From Flavobacterium sp. (GTDB taxonomy: Bacteria; Bacteroidota; Bacteroidia; Flavobacteriales; Flavobacteriaceae), in assembly GCA_030591585.1 (NCBI GenBank), contig JAUVAS010000002.1, positions 62,001 through 126,000 of the forward strand: a stretch of 64,000 nt of DNA, given 5' to 3'. Positions 27,651 to 35,828 of this stretch are shown here, in pieces. The notes under the pieces were generated by a model. That model was not told the origin of the DNA, searched no databases, and saw only the letters and a list, made by a program, of their open reading frames with translations. A program made the translations under genes and the position numbers. The first letter of the stretch is position 1. Every line of letters starts with the position of its first letter.

Positions 27651-28286
27651 TTACCAATTACCTAAACCTGGATGGTCTGGGCTATTGTAATCAATCCCTT
27701 CTATACCATTGCAAGGGTCGTTGATTATGGATTGAATTATTGCAAATTCTCCCCAAATCATAGGCCCAATTTCAGTGCCATCCACATTATACCAAATTCC
27801 ATCTGTTAAAGTAGCATCTAATGGAGCAGCAATAATTTTAATAAAATCATCGTACTCACACATGTTTCCATTTACATCATCATAGGTTGTCATCCAATGA
27901 TTTGTTAACCAAGCCCCAGAGCCTCTATAGGCATCGTAGCCAAGGTGTCTGTCTAATAATAAATCACCATCACAATCTTTATTGGAAAGCCAAGCTTCAT
28001 TCCACTTCATGACTAATTTCCATTCTGGGTATCCATAATCACCGTTATACATATGAGCTTGGTAGTTATAACCAAATTCTGTATAACCAGTTTCAATAGG
28101 GTTGCCGCCAGAATCTACTAATAAGCCACTTGGAATAGTTGTGCAATCACTAGGGGTTCTAGTTGGAGATGTTGACTCAGTAGTATAATCTGCACTTACT
28201 TCAGCATCAATAGAATCCTTTTGACAAGAAATTGTAATTAAAGCGATAATAACGATACCACTTACTAAATAAAAAAACTTTTTCAT
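27651..28286 (-). CDS. Lipoprotein of unknown function
   Basis: This 211-residue lipoprotein has its lipobox around LITISC (Cys about 21), followed by a Ser/Thr-rich linker. The folded part is compact and acidic with many Trp, Tyr and Gly residues: NEAWLSNKDCDGDLLLDRHLG then AYRGSGAWLTNHWMTTYDD and CEYDDFIKI. DxDGD-like and Cys residues suggest a calcium- or disulfide-stabilised secreted domain. It is preceded by a 258-bp leader with a predicted pseudoknot, downstream of a two-component operon on the same strand, so it is a natural candidate for that system's output. No function is known to me. Confidence 0.7.
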   Translation of the reverse strand: MKKFFYLVSGIVIIALITISCQKDSIDAEVSADYTTESTSPTRTPSDCTTIPSGLLVDSGGNPIETGYTEFGYNYQAHMYNGDYGYPEWKLVMKWNEAWLSNKDCDGDLLLDRHLGYDAYRGSGAWLTNHWMTTYDDVNGNMCEYDDFIKIIAAPLDATLTDGIWYNVDGTEIGPMIWGEFAIIQSIINDPCNGIEGIDYNSPDHPGLGNW

Positions 28287-28307
28287 TATAATATATATTT
28301 AAATTAA

Positions 28308-28372
28308 GGAGCTTTAAAAAAAGGATTAGTTATTCCTTAAAAAGATATAAAGCTCCATAGTATCTTTTTAAG
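28308..28372 (-). promoter_or_regulatory. Predicted H-type RNA pseudoknot in the lipoprotein leader
   Basis: Two inverted repeats interlock. Stem 1: cttaaaaagata at 28336-28347 pairs with 28361-28372 (12 bp). Stem 2: ggagcttta at 28308-28316 pairs with taaagctcc at 28348-28356 (9 bp), whose arm lies in the loop of stem 1. On the minus strand the order is S1, 4 nt, S2, 0 nt, S1', 19 nt, S2', a classic coaxial geometry. S2' ends 21 nt before the ATG at 28286. Confidence 0.5.
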
Positions 28373-28505
28373 AAAAAAATTCACAATTATAAAGCTCAGA
28401 GAGATCGGGGCGACCTTGTTATTATAACAATTAAAAGAATCTAGTATTAACTATCTAATTACTTACATAAGTAAAACAAAATTAAAACTATTAAATAAAT
28501 ATTCC

Positions 28506-28521
28506 TTACGGTTTTCCGCAA
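28506..28521. promoter_or_regulatory. Candidate operator, ttacgg-N4-ccgcaa
   Basis: This near-perfect 6-4-6 inverted repeat lies between the response-regulator stop and the lipoprotein leader. Matching sites are at 27568-27583 (perfect) and 29285-29300 (perfect, inside the kinase gene). Confidence 0.35.
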
Positions 28522-28544
28522 TTGAAGAAAATAAAAAAATGGTG

Positions 28545-29210
28545 CTATATAAGCCCTATATCTTTTACTATTGACACTAAGTGTATCACGTTTTTGGCTT
28601 TAAAATGAGAGCGTAGTGTATTTATATGTTTTTCTATAGAACTCAAACTACTTGGGGTGATGTTTTTTTTACTAAAATCTTTGCTAATTTCACTTTGAGA
28701 TAATCCATTTGACAAAAGATTTAAAAGTTCTATATCATAATCATCTATTTCTAAATCTAATTTGGGATTTAAAGCATTTTCAACTAGTGGAGATAAATAC
28801 TTTTTTTTAATTGATACAGAACGAATGGCCGCAGATAAATCTATCAAACCTTTACGTCCTTTGCATACGTAGGCATCAATTTTATAGCCGTTCATTAATT
28901 TTCTTACCTTTTGAAGTCGATTCTCAACAGAGTAAGCTATAATTTTTAATTCGGGATGCTCTTCTTTTAAAACTTTTATGAGTTCTTCTCCTGATGTAAA
29001 CTTTTGTTTTCGATAATCTTCTTTAAAAGATAAATCAGTGATTAATAAATCATAAGGGGACTTGTCTCTAATTGCTTTTTTCACCTTTAAATAGGCGTCA
29101 TCACAATATTGAACTTGGTCTATATCTATTATATTTAAACCTGAAAGAGTTGAAACCACACCTTTGTTGATGTCATCCATATCTTCAGCTATCAAAACCT
29201 TATTAAACAT
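28545..29210 (-). CDS. Response regulator, receiver plus LuxR-type HTH
   Basis: This 221-residue regulator has a receiver domain (1-125), with acidic residues DMD near the start and the likely phosphoacceptor Asp59 in LLITDLS. The C-terminal helix-turn-helix spans about 155-215 (LLNLLSNGLSQSEISKDF then SIEKHINTLRSHFKAKNVIHL). The first Asp cluster is EDMDD and the distal Lys is in YVCKGRK. It is translated 1 nt after the histidine-kinase stop, so the two are a cognate pair. The nearest possible target is the lipoprotein gene downstream. Confidence 0.9.
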   Translation of the reverse strand: MFNKVLIAEDMDDINKGVVSTLSGLNIIDIDQVQYCDDAYLKVKKAIRDKSPYDLLITDLSFKEDYRKQKFTSGEELIKVLKEEHPELKIIAYSVENRLQKVRKLMNGYKIDAYVCKGRKGLIDLSAAIRSVSIKKKYLSPLVENALNPKLDLEIDDYDIELLNLLSNGLSQSEISKDFSKKNITPSSLSSIEKHINTLRSHFKAKNVIHLVSIVKDIGLI

Positions 29211-29211
29211 A

Positions 29212-30876
29212 TTAAATCGATATTTTTGCTTTAAACCCTTTGTTTATATTAGATTCAAAATTAATCGATCCGTTAATAGATTCCATACGGGTTTCCGTAT
29301 TCTGTAACCCTACCTTTTTTTCTAATTCACATCCAATACCATTGTCTGTGTATTGAATAGTTGTTTTGTTATTTTCTTGCTTAAATGTTAATACCACTAG
29401 GGTTGCATCACTATGCTTTCTCATGTTGGTCATTAGCTCTTGAAGTACTCTATAAATAGTTGTTTTTTTTAAGTTTGAAAACTCTTCCCAATTTATTTCT
29501 TTGAAGTCTTTTGTAATTATGGAAATCTCATCGTTTTTATAGCTTACTAATAAATCCAAAAGCATTTCTGCAAAGCCTTCGTCAATATCTATGGCAGCGT
29601 TCTCTTTAGAAATATCCCTTGTTTTATTATAAATCTCTTCAATGTCATCTAATATTTCATTCGAATCACTAGTATTGCTTTGAAGTTTTGTCATCACTTG
29701 ATATATTTCATTCGCAACTTCGTCATGGATCTTTTTTGAAATACGAGTCTCCGTTTTATAGATTTGCTCTAGCTTTTCTTTTTTAGTCCTTGCCTTAAAA
29801 ACAAAATAAGAAGAAATTAATAACAGTAATATAAAAATAGCAAGACCTAGGTATGTTAATTTTAATTGTTTCTCTTTTTCCCTTTGCAATGCGTTTTCTT
29901 GAGCTATTTTTTCCTGTTTATCATATCTATATTTATTAAAGGAATATTCATTTTTACGAATTTGCTCAGTTTTAGTTATACTATCTGTTAATCGTTTATA
30001 TTCAATGACTTTTATATCCTCACTTAACTCGATATATAATGATAATGCGTCTTTAACATAAGTTTTATTGTTTATTTTATTTACAACTATATAGGCACTA
30101 TCAGCAAATAATTTAGCTTTATTTTTATCATTTCTATCTTTATAAAAATAAAATAAGTTTTTATAAGTTAAATAAGTTCCAATGATGTCATTTTCTCTTT
30201 TTCTTATTGTTAATGATATATTTAAATTATTAAATGCTTCAGATAAATTCAATTTTGTCTGTACAGCCCCTAAATTATTTAATACTCTTGCTTTTTGTAA
30301 ATGATCGCTATTATTTATGGCTTTATTATAAATTACTTCAAATTGTTCTAATGCTAATTCATATTGTTTTAAATCATAATAAATATTTGCTATATTATTA
30401 ATAATAGTAATACTGTCTTTTTGTTTATTGGTGATTTTTAGAGCATCTTTATATACTTCAATTGCTTTATTATAATCACTTGAAGTTCTATAAACAATCC
30501 CTAAATGAGTTAATAAACCATATCTCGATTGATATAAGCTATCATTTTGTTTAAAGTTATCTAATAAATTAATTGCTTCAATTGCAGCTCCTTGACTTTC
30601 ATAGATCATTCCCATTCTCAATTGGCATTCGGCAATCATTCTCAAATCCGAAATTGCTCTTAAGGTGTCTTTTTTTAAAAGTGCGCTAATTTTATCTTGA
30701 TGGTAAAAATTATAACTAGACAATAAATCTGAATTATTCTTTGGGCTAATTACTTTATGATAATAGAAATAAGTACTATCTGTTTTCTCCTGAGAATAAA
30801 GGTCATTGTCGTTTAATAAACAAAGAAGGCTTGTTGCAAAATAAAAATAGAGGAATGAATTTTTAATTATTTTCAT
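29212..30876 (-). CDS. TPR-containing sensor histidine kinase
   Basis: This 554-residue kinase has a signal/anchor (1-29), a periplasmic run of tetratricopeptide repeats (about 60-275; for example YNKAIEVYKDALKIT and YELALEQFEVIYNKA), a coiled linker, a membrane helix (about 340-365), and a NarX/DesK-type dimerisation helix with the phospho-His in SKKIHDEVANEIYQ. The HATPase_c domain follows (N-box LQELMTNMRKHSD at about 478-490, YTDNGIG near 509-515). TPR-sensor kinases of this type are common in flavobacteria. The signal sensed is unknown. Confidence 0.93.
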   Translation of the reverse strand: MKIIKNSFLYFYFATSLLCLLNDNDLYSQEKTDSTYFYYHKVISPKNNSDLLSSYNFYHQDKISALLKKDTLRAISDLRMIAECQLRMGMIYESQGAAIEAINLLDNFKQNDSLYQSRYGLLTHLGIVYRTSSDYNKAIEVYKDALKITNKQKDSITIINNIANIYYDLKQYELALEQFEVIYNKAINNSDHLQKARVLNNLGAVQTKLNLSEAFNNLNISLTIRKRENDIIGTYLTYKNLFYFYKDRNDKNKAKLFADSAYIVVNKINNKTYVKDALSLYIELSEDIKVIEYKRLTDSITKTEQIRKNEYSFNKYRYDKQEKIAQENALQREKEKQLKLTYLGLAIFILLLLISSYFVFKARTKKEKLEQIYKTETRISKKIHDEVANEIYQVMTKLQSNTSDSNEILDDIEEIYNKTRDISKENAAIDIDEGFAEMLLDLLVSYKNDEISIITKDFKEINWEEFSNLKKTTIYRVLQELMTNMRKHSDATLVVLTFKQENNKTTIQYTDNGIGCELEKKVGLQNTETRMESINGSINFESNINKGFKAKISI

Positions 30877-30905
30877 TCCTCTAAAGTAATAACATTTATT
30901 AACTT

Positions 30906-31073
30906 TTAATTCCCATCTCCTGGAGGTGGTGGCGGTGGCGGTGGTGGAATAGTTCCATCATCTCCACAACACGTTTGTTGCTCTTGCATTTCGGTTGTTA
31001 CTTTCTCTGGAGTACAGGAAAATAATCCAAAATTTAGAACGATTGTAAATAGTAATATAACTGCTGTTTTCAT
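30906..31073 (-). CDS. Short proline-rich lipoprotein
   Basis: This 55-residue lipoprotein starts MKTAVILLFTIVLNFG with a lipobox ending in FSC (Cys20), so the mature part is only about 35 residues. It contains TCCGDDG and then nine consecutive prolines before GDGN. The frame is closed by a stop at 30906-30908. It lies 29 bp upstream of the histidine kinase on the same strand and may be a secreted partner or signal for the kinase; this is speculation from position only. Confidence 0.6.
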   Translation of the reverse strand: MKTAVILLFTIVLNFGLFSCTPEKVTTEMQEQQTCCGDDGTIPPPPPPPPPGDGN

Positions 31074-31381
31074 TTTTTATAATTTTTAAAATTTGACAAT
31101 AGTGTTACTGTCCGAAGTTTTTTCAGATTGAATAATATTTAGCAACACGCTAAAAATGAAGAGACGTCTCTCTAATTGGGAAGTATGGAAAGCAGAAGTA
31201 AATAGATTTAATTACTTCCCAAAGAATTAAACAGACATACCCTGCTTTTCCATTACTGTACAAATGAAAGAAGATACTTTAGGAAAGGCTGGAAATGAGA
31301 TTGAAAGGATTTGGAAAATAATATTCCAAGATTATTACCAAAGAATTTGTAGTTTTATTGAATCTAATATAAAGTTTAAAA
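31074..31381. other. Divergent control region with interlocked inverted repeats
   Basis: This 308-bp gap separates the short lipoprotein (minus) and the 31382 gene (plus). It holds a 12-bp palindrome agagacgtctct (31160-31171). An inverted repeat ttgggaagta (31176-31185)/tacttcccaa (31213-31222) interlocks with atggaaagcag (31185-31195)/ctgcttttccat (31242-31253). Two very short frames (31156-31230, 24 codons, and 31264-31413, 49 codons overlapping the next gene) are open, but I cannot tell whether they are translated. Confidence 0.4.
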
Positions 31382-32020
31382 ATGCACAAAAAGTTAATCC
31401 TAGATTGTTTTGAAAAATCTAAATTGGAGACAGGTACAGAAAAACTATCTAGCTTATCAAAACATATTTCAGATGTTTTATTAGAAGATTATAATTTTCA
31501 AGTAAACGAAAGAACCTTAAGAAACTACTTTAACGATATTGGAAAGAATGGAGGTGAGGAATTTAGAATATCTACAAACATTGCAAATGAGTTGTCAAAA
31601 TATTTAGGATATAATGACCTAAGAGATTATTCAAAGGTCATTAGCATAAAAAAGAAAACAATTTCTTTAAATAAATTTATAATTGGTGGATTAGTTATTG
31701 TTTCGACATATTTTGGAATTGATGCTGTAAGAGATAAATGTATGATATGGAAAGTGGATCATTTTGAGAAAATTTCATGTGAAGAAGAAAAAGCTAAACC
31801 TATTAATGAAAGTTTACTTCTAAATTTTAAAAAAATAACTCCTAATTGTGAATACTTGTTTTTTAGCAAAAATGGAGATGTACAAGTTTGGTATGGTAAA
31901 AATAATAGGAGAGAAATAGAATTTTTTACTCAATTAGGAGTCCATCCTGAAACAGGAAAGGCTTTAAAACCGATTTCAAGATATATTATTGAAAAATATA
32001 TTTGTCTGGATTTACATTAA
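31382..32020 (+). CDS. Single-pass membrane protein with N-terminal HTH-like region
   Basis: This 212-residue protein has a cytoplasmic N-terminal part of about 85 residues that is helical and repeated in flavobacterial proteins (LSKHISDVLLEDYNFQVNER then TLRNYFND, NELSKYLGYNDLRDYSKVI). A membrane helix follows (about 100-118, FIIGGLVIVSTYFGI), then an extracytoplasmic domain with three to four Cys (RDKCMIWK, ISCEEEK, PNCEYL, KYICLD). I do not know the family. The layout (DNA-binding-like head, membrane helix, sensor tail) suggests a one-component membrane regulator. Confidence 0.6.
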   Translation: MHKKLILDCFEKSKLETGTEKLSSLSKHISDVLLEDYNFQVNERTLRNYFNDIGKNGGEEFRISTNIANELSKYLGYNDLRDYSKVISIKKKTISLNKFIIGGLVIVSTYFGIDAVRDKCMIWKVDHFEKISCEEEKAKPINESLLLNFKKITPNCEYLFFSKNGDVQVWYGKNNRREIEFFTQLGVHPETGKALKPISRYIIEKYICLDLH

Positions 32021-32055
32021 ACCAGCTTCTAAGTAATAAATTTTGTGCAAATGAA

Positions 32056-32096
32056 AAAACCAACAAACTCCAAATCATTGGAAAGTGTTGGTTTTA
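32056..32096 (-). terminator. Terminator of the tRNA-Arg transcript
   Basis: Arms aaaaccaaca (32056-32065) and tgttggtttt (32087-32096), with an inner ccaa/ttgg pairing. Six T follow on the minus strand, just after the tRNA 3' end. Confidence 0.75.
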
Positions 32097-32100
32097 TTAG

Positions 32101-32174
32101 TGACCTCGACAAGATTCAAACTTGTAACCTCTTGAGCCGTAATCAAGTGCGCTATTCAGTTGCGCCACGAGGCC
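32101..32174 (-). tRNA. tRNA-Arg (anticodon ACG), CCA not encoded
   Basis: This 74-nt cloverleaf has acceptor GGCCTCG/CGAGGTC (one G-U), D-stem GCGC/GCGC, anticodon arm CTTGA-TTACGGC-TCAAG (anticodon ACG), variable loop AGGTT, T-stem ACAAG/CTTGT and discriminator A. The D-loop AACTGAATA has G18 but A19, and the T-loop TTTGAAT has U56, so the near-universal G19-C56 elbow pair is replaced by A19-U56. The 3' end is the probable integration target of the adjacent island. Confidence 0.95.
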
Positions 32175-32242
32175 GTTAATCGGCTGCAAATATATTTCTT
32201 TTTAAGGATTTGGCAATGATTGTTTTAATAAAAAATCAGTTT

Positions 32243-32395
32243 TTAATCTAAAGCTCTTTTCGTAATCCATAAACGATACCCAAACAATGCCATTTGCCAT
32301 TTTTTTGCAGTTGCAAGATCAACACCTTGTTTGGTGAAACTTGGGAGGATTGCTTTATTGAGTTTAGCTAATACTCTGAATAATGATTTTTTCAT
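32243..32395 (-). CDS. 50-residue basic protein conserved in flavobacteria
   Basis: The protein starts MKKSLFRVLAKLNKAILPSF and ends KKWQMALFGYRLWITKRALD. It is strongly basic and helical. From memory, near-identical small proteins are widespread in Flavobacteriaceae and are sometimes labelled SsrA-binding protein, although they are far too short for SmpB and lack its fold, so I would not use that name. It is upstream of the tRNA and outside the island. The function is unknown. Confidence 0.7.
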   Translation of the reverse strand: MKKSLFRVLAKLNKAILPSFTKQGVDLATAKKWQMALFGYRLWITKRALD

Positions 32396-32460
32396 ACTTC
32401 AAATATAAGAGATATAAAGGAATGTATTTTAGTATCTTCACCTCCAAATAATAATAGTAA

Positions 32461-33426
32461 ATGGATATAGTTTACATCCTTTCGGGATTGGCGTTATTAG
32501 TAATAGGGGGTGAGTTTTTAGTACGGTCTTCGGTAGCTATATCTCGCAAGTTTCATTTGTCTAGAATGATAATAGGGTTAACGGTGGTCTCCTTTGCTAC
32601 TTCTGCTCCAGAATTGTTTGTGAGTATTCAGGCGGCGTTAGACGGATATCCGTATATCGCACTGGGAAATGTAGTAGGGTCTAATATTGCAAATATTGGT
32701 TTGGTGTTAGGTATTACGGCTATTATTTCACCACTTTTTTTAGATAGAGATTTTTACAAGTTTAATTGGCCAGTAATGATGGTGCTGTCTATTGGAATGT
32801 ATTTTTTATTGAAATTCGGAAATGGCATCAATAGGTATGAAGGTATTGGGCTTCTTTTGGTATTGGTGGTTTATTTGTGGGTGTTAATAGCCAAGGCTAA
32901 AAGGAATAGAAAAAATATTACAGTAGAAGGTTCTGCTAATTTGGAAGAAATAATTGCTTCAAATTTCAAGATTGTTATCTGGTTAATAATTGGAGGAGGA
33001 GCCTTGTGGGGCGGAAGCGAATTATTGGTGGATGGAGCTGTAAGTGTTGCTGAGAATTTTGGTGTAAGTACTCGTGTTATAGCGGTTACTATGATTGCAA
33101 TTGGCACTAGTGTTCCTGAGTTAGCTACTTCTGTTGTAGCTGCATTTAAACATGAAAAAGCGTTGTTAATAGGTAATATTATAGGGTCTAATATTTTTAA
33201 TATTGCTTCTGTAATAGGTATTACGGCTATTATTCACCCTATAACTATTTTAGATTCTGGTATCTCTTTAATACTTTCAGATATTATTTGGATGGTTGGT
33301 TTTGCAGCGGTAATTTATCCTTTAGCCTTGCTTCCTAAAAAGTTTGTTTTGACAAAATATAAGGGTATTCTTCTGTTTACCGCTTACTGTATATTTATTG
33401 GGTTGGTTTTTGTTAATTTTGAATAA
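32461..33426 (+). CDS. Calcium/sodium antiporter (CaCA family, YrbG type)
   Basis: This 321-residue membrane protein with about ten helices is built from two inverted halves. Each carries the alpha-repeat ion site: GSNIANIGLVLGITAIISPL in the first half and GSNIFNIASVIGITAIIHPI in the second, with the acidic residue in SAPELFVS and SVPELATS. It exports calcium in exchange for sodium or protons. It is monocistronic, between the tRNA-Arg region and glnN. Confidence 0.93.
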   Translation: MDIVYILSGLALLVIGGEFLVRSSVAISRKFHLSRMIIGLTVVSFATSAPELFVSIQAALDGYPYIALGNVVGSNIANIGLVLGITAIISPLFLDRDFYKFNWPVMMVLSIGMYFLLKFGNGINRYEGIGLLLVLVVYLWVLIAKAKRNRKNITVEGSANLEEIIASNFKIVIWLIIGGGALWGGSELLVDGAVSVAENFGVSTRVIAVTMIAIGTSVPELATSVVAAFKHEKALLIGNIIGSNIFNIASVIGITAIIHPITILDSGISLILSDIIWMVGFAAVIYPLALLPKKFVLTKYKGILLFTAYCIFIGLVFVNFE

Positions 33427-33547
33427 CATCTTTCGTTAATTAGCTTTATTTTGAAGTTAATAGTAAAATAGAAGGGGTTGTTGATAAAAAAAACACAAAA
33501 TGCTTTAATTTTACCCCTAAAAAATAGGGGGTGTGTTCTGTAAAAGT

Positions 33548-33555
33548 TACTTTTG
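33548..33555 (+). promoter_or_regulatory. -7 element of the glutamine synthetase promoter
   Basis: TACTTTTG matches TAnnTTTG, 35 nt before the start codon. A hairpin-forming acccct...aggggg (33513-33532) lies where the -33 element would be and could be an operator. No clear TTTG -33 is visible. Confidence 0.45.
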
Positions 33556-33589
33556 TACTTTCATTTTAACAAAATTAAAACGTAAAGTT

Positions 33590-35776
33590 ATGTCAACCCT
33601 TAGATTTCAAGCAATTAAAGAAACATTTGGTCGCAAACCAATTATTGTTAATGAGCCAGAACGCCGTTCAGAAATATTTGGAAAAAATGTTTTTAACGAA
33701 ACTGCAATGCGACAGTATCTTACTAAAGATTCTTTTAAAAGTGTCATGGATGCTACTGTAAATGGTAGTAAAATAGACAGAAATATTGCCGATCATGTTT
33801 CTACAGGAATGAAGGATTGGGCAATAACAAGAGGAGCTACACATTATACACATTGGTTTCAACCATTAACAGGCTCTACGGCGGAAAAACATGATGCCTT
33901 TTTTGAAACAGTCGGAGATGGTCTAGCAATTGAAAAATTTGAAGGAGGACAATTAGTACAACAAGAACCCGACGCTTCAAGTTTTCCTAATGGAGGAATA
34001 AGAAATACTTTTGAAGCAAGAGGTTATACTGCTTGGGATCCTACCTCACCAGCATTTATTTATGGAACCACACTTTGTATTCCTACTGTTTTTGTTGCCT
34101 ATACAGGTGAAGCGTTAGATAATAAAACACCTTTACTTAGGTCTTTACAAGTTTTAGACACTGCGGCAACTGCGGTAGCAAAATATTTTGATAAAAATGT
34201 AACTAAAACAATAGCAACTTTAGGTTGGGAGCAAGAATATTTCTTAATTGATAAAGCATTGGCTTCATCAAGACAAGATATTTCACTTACAGGAAGAACA
34301 CTTTTAGGGCATTCTTCAGCAAAAGGACAACAATTAGACGACCATTATTTTGGATCTATTCCTTCGCGAGCATTAGATTATATGCGTGATTTAGAAACCG
34401 AATGTATGTATTTGGGGATTCCAGTAAAGACACGCCATAATGAAGTAGCACCCAATCAATTTGAACTAGCACCTATTTTTGAAGAAGCAAATCTTGCTGT
34501 AGATCACAATTCTTTATTAATGGATGTGATGGAAAAAGTTGCAGACAGACATCACTTTAAGGTATTGTTTCATGAAAAACCATTTGCAGGAGTAAATGGA
34601 AGTGGAAAACATAACAACTGGTCGTTAAGTACTAACACAGGAATCAATCTGTTGAGTCCAGGAAAAACACCGAAGCGCAGCCTTCAGTTTTTAACTTTCT
34701 TTGTGAATACCATTAAAGCGGTTAATGAGCATGAAGAGTTATTACGTGCTGCAATAGCAAGTGCTAATAATGACCATCGTTTAGGAGCAAATGAAGCGCC
34801 ACCTGCGATTATTTCGGTATTTATTGGTTCACAGTTAACTAAGACATTAGATGAATTAGAGAAAGTAACCAATGGTAAATTATCTCCTGAAGAAAAAACA
34901 GAATTAAAATTAAATGTTGTTGGTAAAATCCCTGAAATATTACTAGACAATACAGATCGTAATCGTACTTCACCTTTTGCTTTTACAGGTAATAAATTTG
35001 AATTTAGAGCGGTGGGTTCAACAGCTAACTGCGCAAACCCTATGACGGTATTAAACGCTATTGTTGCAAAGCAGTTAATTGAATTTAAGAAAAGTGTAGA
35101 TGCTCTTATTGTAGATAAGAAGATGAAGAAAGACGATGCTATTTTCAATATTCTTAGAGAGTATATTAAGGACTCTAAACGAATTCGTTTTGAAGGAGAT
35201 GGTTATGGAGAGGCTTGGGAAAAAGAAGCGAAAAAACGGGGACTTAGCAATAACAAAAGTACACCTGAAGCTTTAAAAGCAAAAGTTTCAAAAAAGACAA
35301 TTGCTTTATATGAAGACCTTAATATAATGAGCAAAGTAGAAATTGAAGCTCGTTACGAAATCAAGGTGGAAGAGTATGTAATGCGAATTCAAATTGAAAG
35401 TAGAGTTTTGGGAGATATTGCCAGAAATCATGTAATTCCTACAGCTATTAAATATCAGAATATTCTTATAGAAAATGTGCAGGGATTGAAGGTTATTTAT
35501 GGTGAAGATTTCAGAAAATTAGCGAAAGAGCAAATGGAGCTTATTGAGCAAATATCAGAACATATTGCAAAAATAAACCGTGGCATTACCAATATGATTA
35601 ATGAGCGAAAAAAAGCAAATGTGTTAGAATCTACAGAAAAGCGTGCTGCTGCTTATTGCGACAAAGTAAAGCCTTATTTTGAAGAGATTAGGTATCATTG
35701 CGATAAATTAGAATTGCTAGTAGATGATGAACTTTGGCCATTAACTAAGTATCGAGAAATGTTATTTTTAAAATAA
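33590..35776 (+). CDS. glnN: Glutamine synthetase type III
   Basis: GSIII makes glutamine from glutamate, ammonia and ATP. The 728-residue length is typical of the large type III enzyme. I chose the ATG at 33590 (MSTLRFQAIKETFGRKP) because an in-frame ATG 19 codons earlier lies inside the promoter. The family motifs are GWEQEYFLID, NEVAPNQFE, HEKPFAGVNGSGKHNNWSL and the NRTSPFAFTGNKFEFRAVGS region. GSIII enzymes form double-hexameric rings and are common in Bacteroidetes. Confidence 0.96.
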   Translation: MSTLRFQAIKETFGRKPIIVNEPERRSEIFGKNVFNETAMRQYLTKDSFKSVMDATVNGSKIDRNIADHVSTGMKDWAITRGATHYTHWFQPLTGSTAEKHDAFFETVGDGLAIEKFEGGQLVQQEPDASSFPNGGIRNTFEARGYTAWDPTSPAFIYGTTLCIPTVFVAYTGEALDNKTPLLRSLQVLDTAATAVAKYFDKNVTKTIATLGWEQEYFLIDKALASSRQDISLTGRTLLGHSSAKGQQLDDHYFGSIPSRALDYMRDLETECMYLGIPVKTRHNEVAPNQFELAPIFEEANLAVDHNSLLMDVMEKVADRHHFKVLFHEKPFAGVNGSGKHNNWSLSTNTGINLLSPGKTPKRSLQFLTFFVNTIKAVNEHEELLRAAIASANNDHRLGANEAPPAIISVFIGSQLTKTLDELEKVTNGKLSPEEKTELKLNVVGKIPEILLDNTDRNRTSPFAFTGNKFEFRAVGSTANCANPMTVLNAIVAKQLIEFKKSVDALIVDKKMKKDDAIFNILREYIKDSKRIRFEGDGYGEAWEKEAKKRGLSNNKSTPEALKAKVSKKTIALYEDLNIMSKVEIEARYEIKVEEYVMRIQIESRVLGDIARNHVIPTAIKYQNILIENVQGLKVIYGEDFRKLAKEQMELIEQISEHIAKINRGITNMINERKKANVLESTEKRAAAYCDKVKPYFEEIRYHCDKLELLVDDELWPLTKYREMLFLK

Positions 35777-35795
35777 TAGAAATTAAATTTTATAA

Positions 35796-35828
35796 ATACC
35801 CCTCTTTTTTTAGTGGGGTATTCTTTTT
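35796..35828 (+). terminator. Rho-independent terminator of glnN
   Basis: ataccccc-type arm 35796-35802 and ggggtat 35815-35821 are followed by T-rich sequence. It ends just before the purM -7 element. Confidence 0.7.

Larger units (their letters stand above)
25124..32112. mobile_element. Genomic island bounded by the 3' end of tRNA-Arg
   Basis: gtgacctcgacaa occurs at 25124-25136 and, as the 3' end of the intact tRNA-Arg plus its next base, at 32100-32112. The roughly 7-kb interval holds only accessory genes: small exported proteins, a nuclease, gene fragments, a two-component system and a regulator-like gene. This is the expected layout after site-specific integration into a tRNA 3' end, with the intact tRNA at one end and a short copy at the other. 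No integrase is present, so the element is either defective or a remnant. Confidence 0.55.

Noticed and set aside
32243-32395. Annotation as SsrA-binding protein
   Set aside because: At 50 residues it lacks the SmpB fold, so the familiar label appears to be a database artefact.
33533-33589. Upstream in-frame start of glnN
   Set aside because: It would lie upstream of the TACTTTTG promoter element, so it is not in the transcript.
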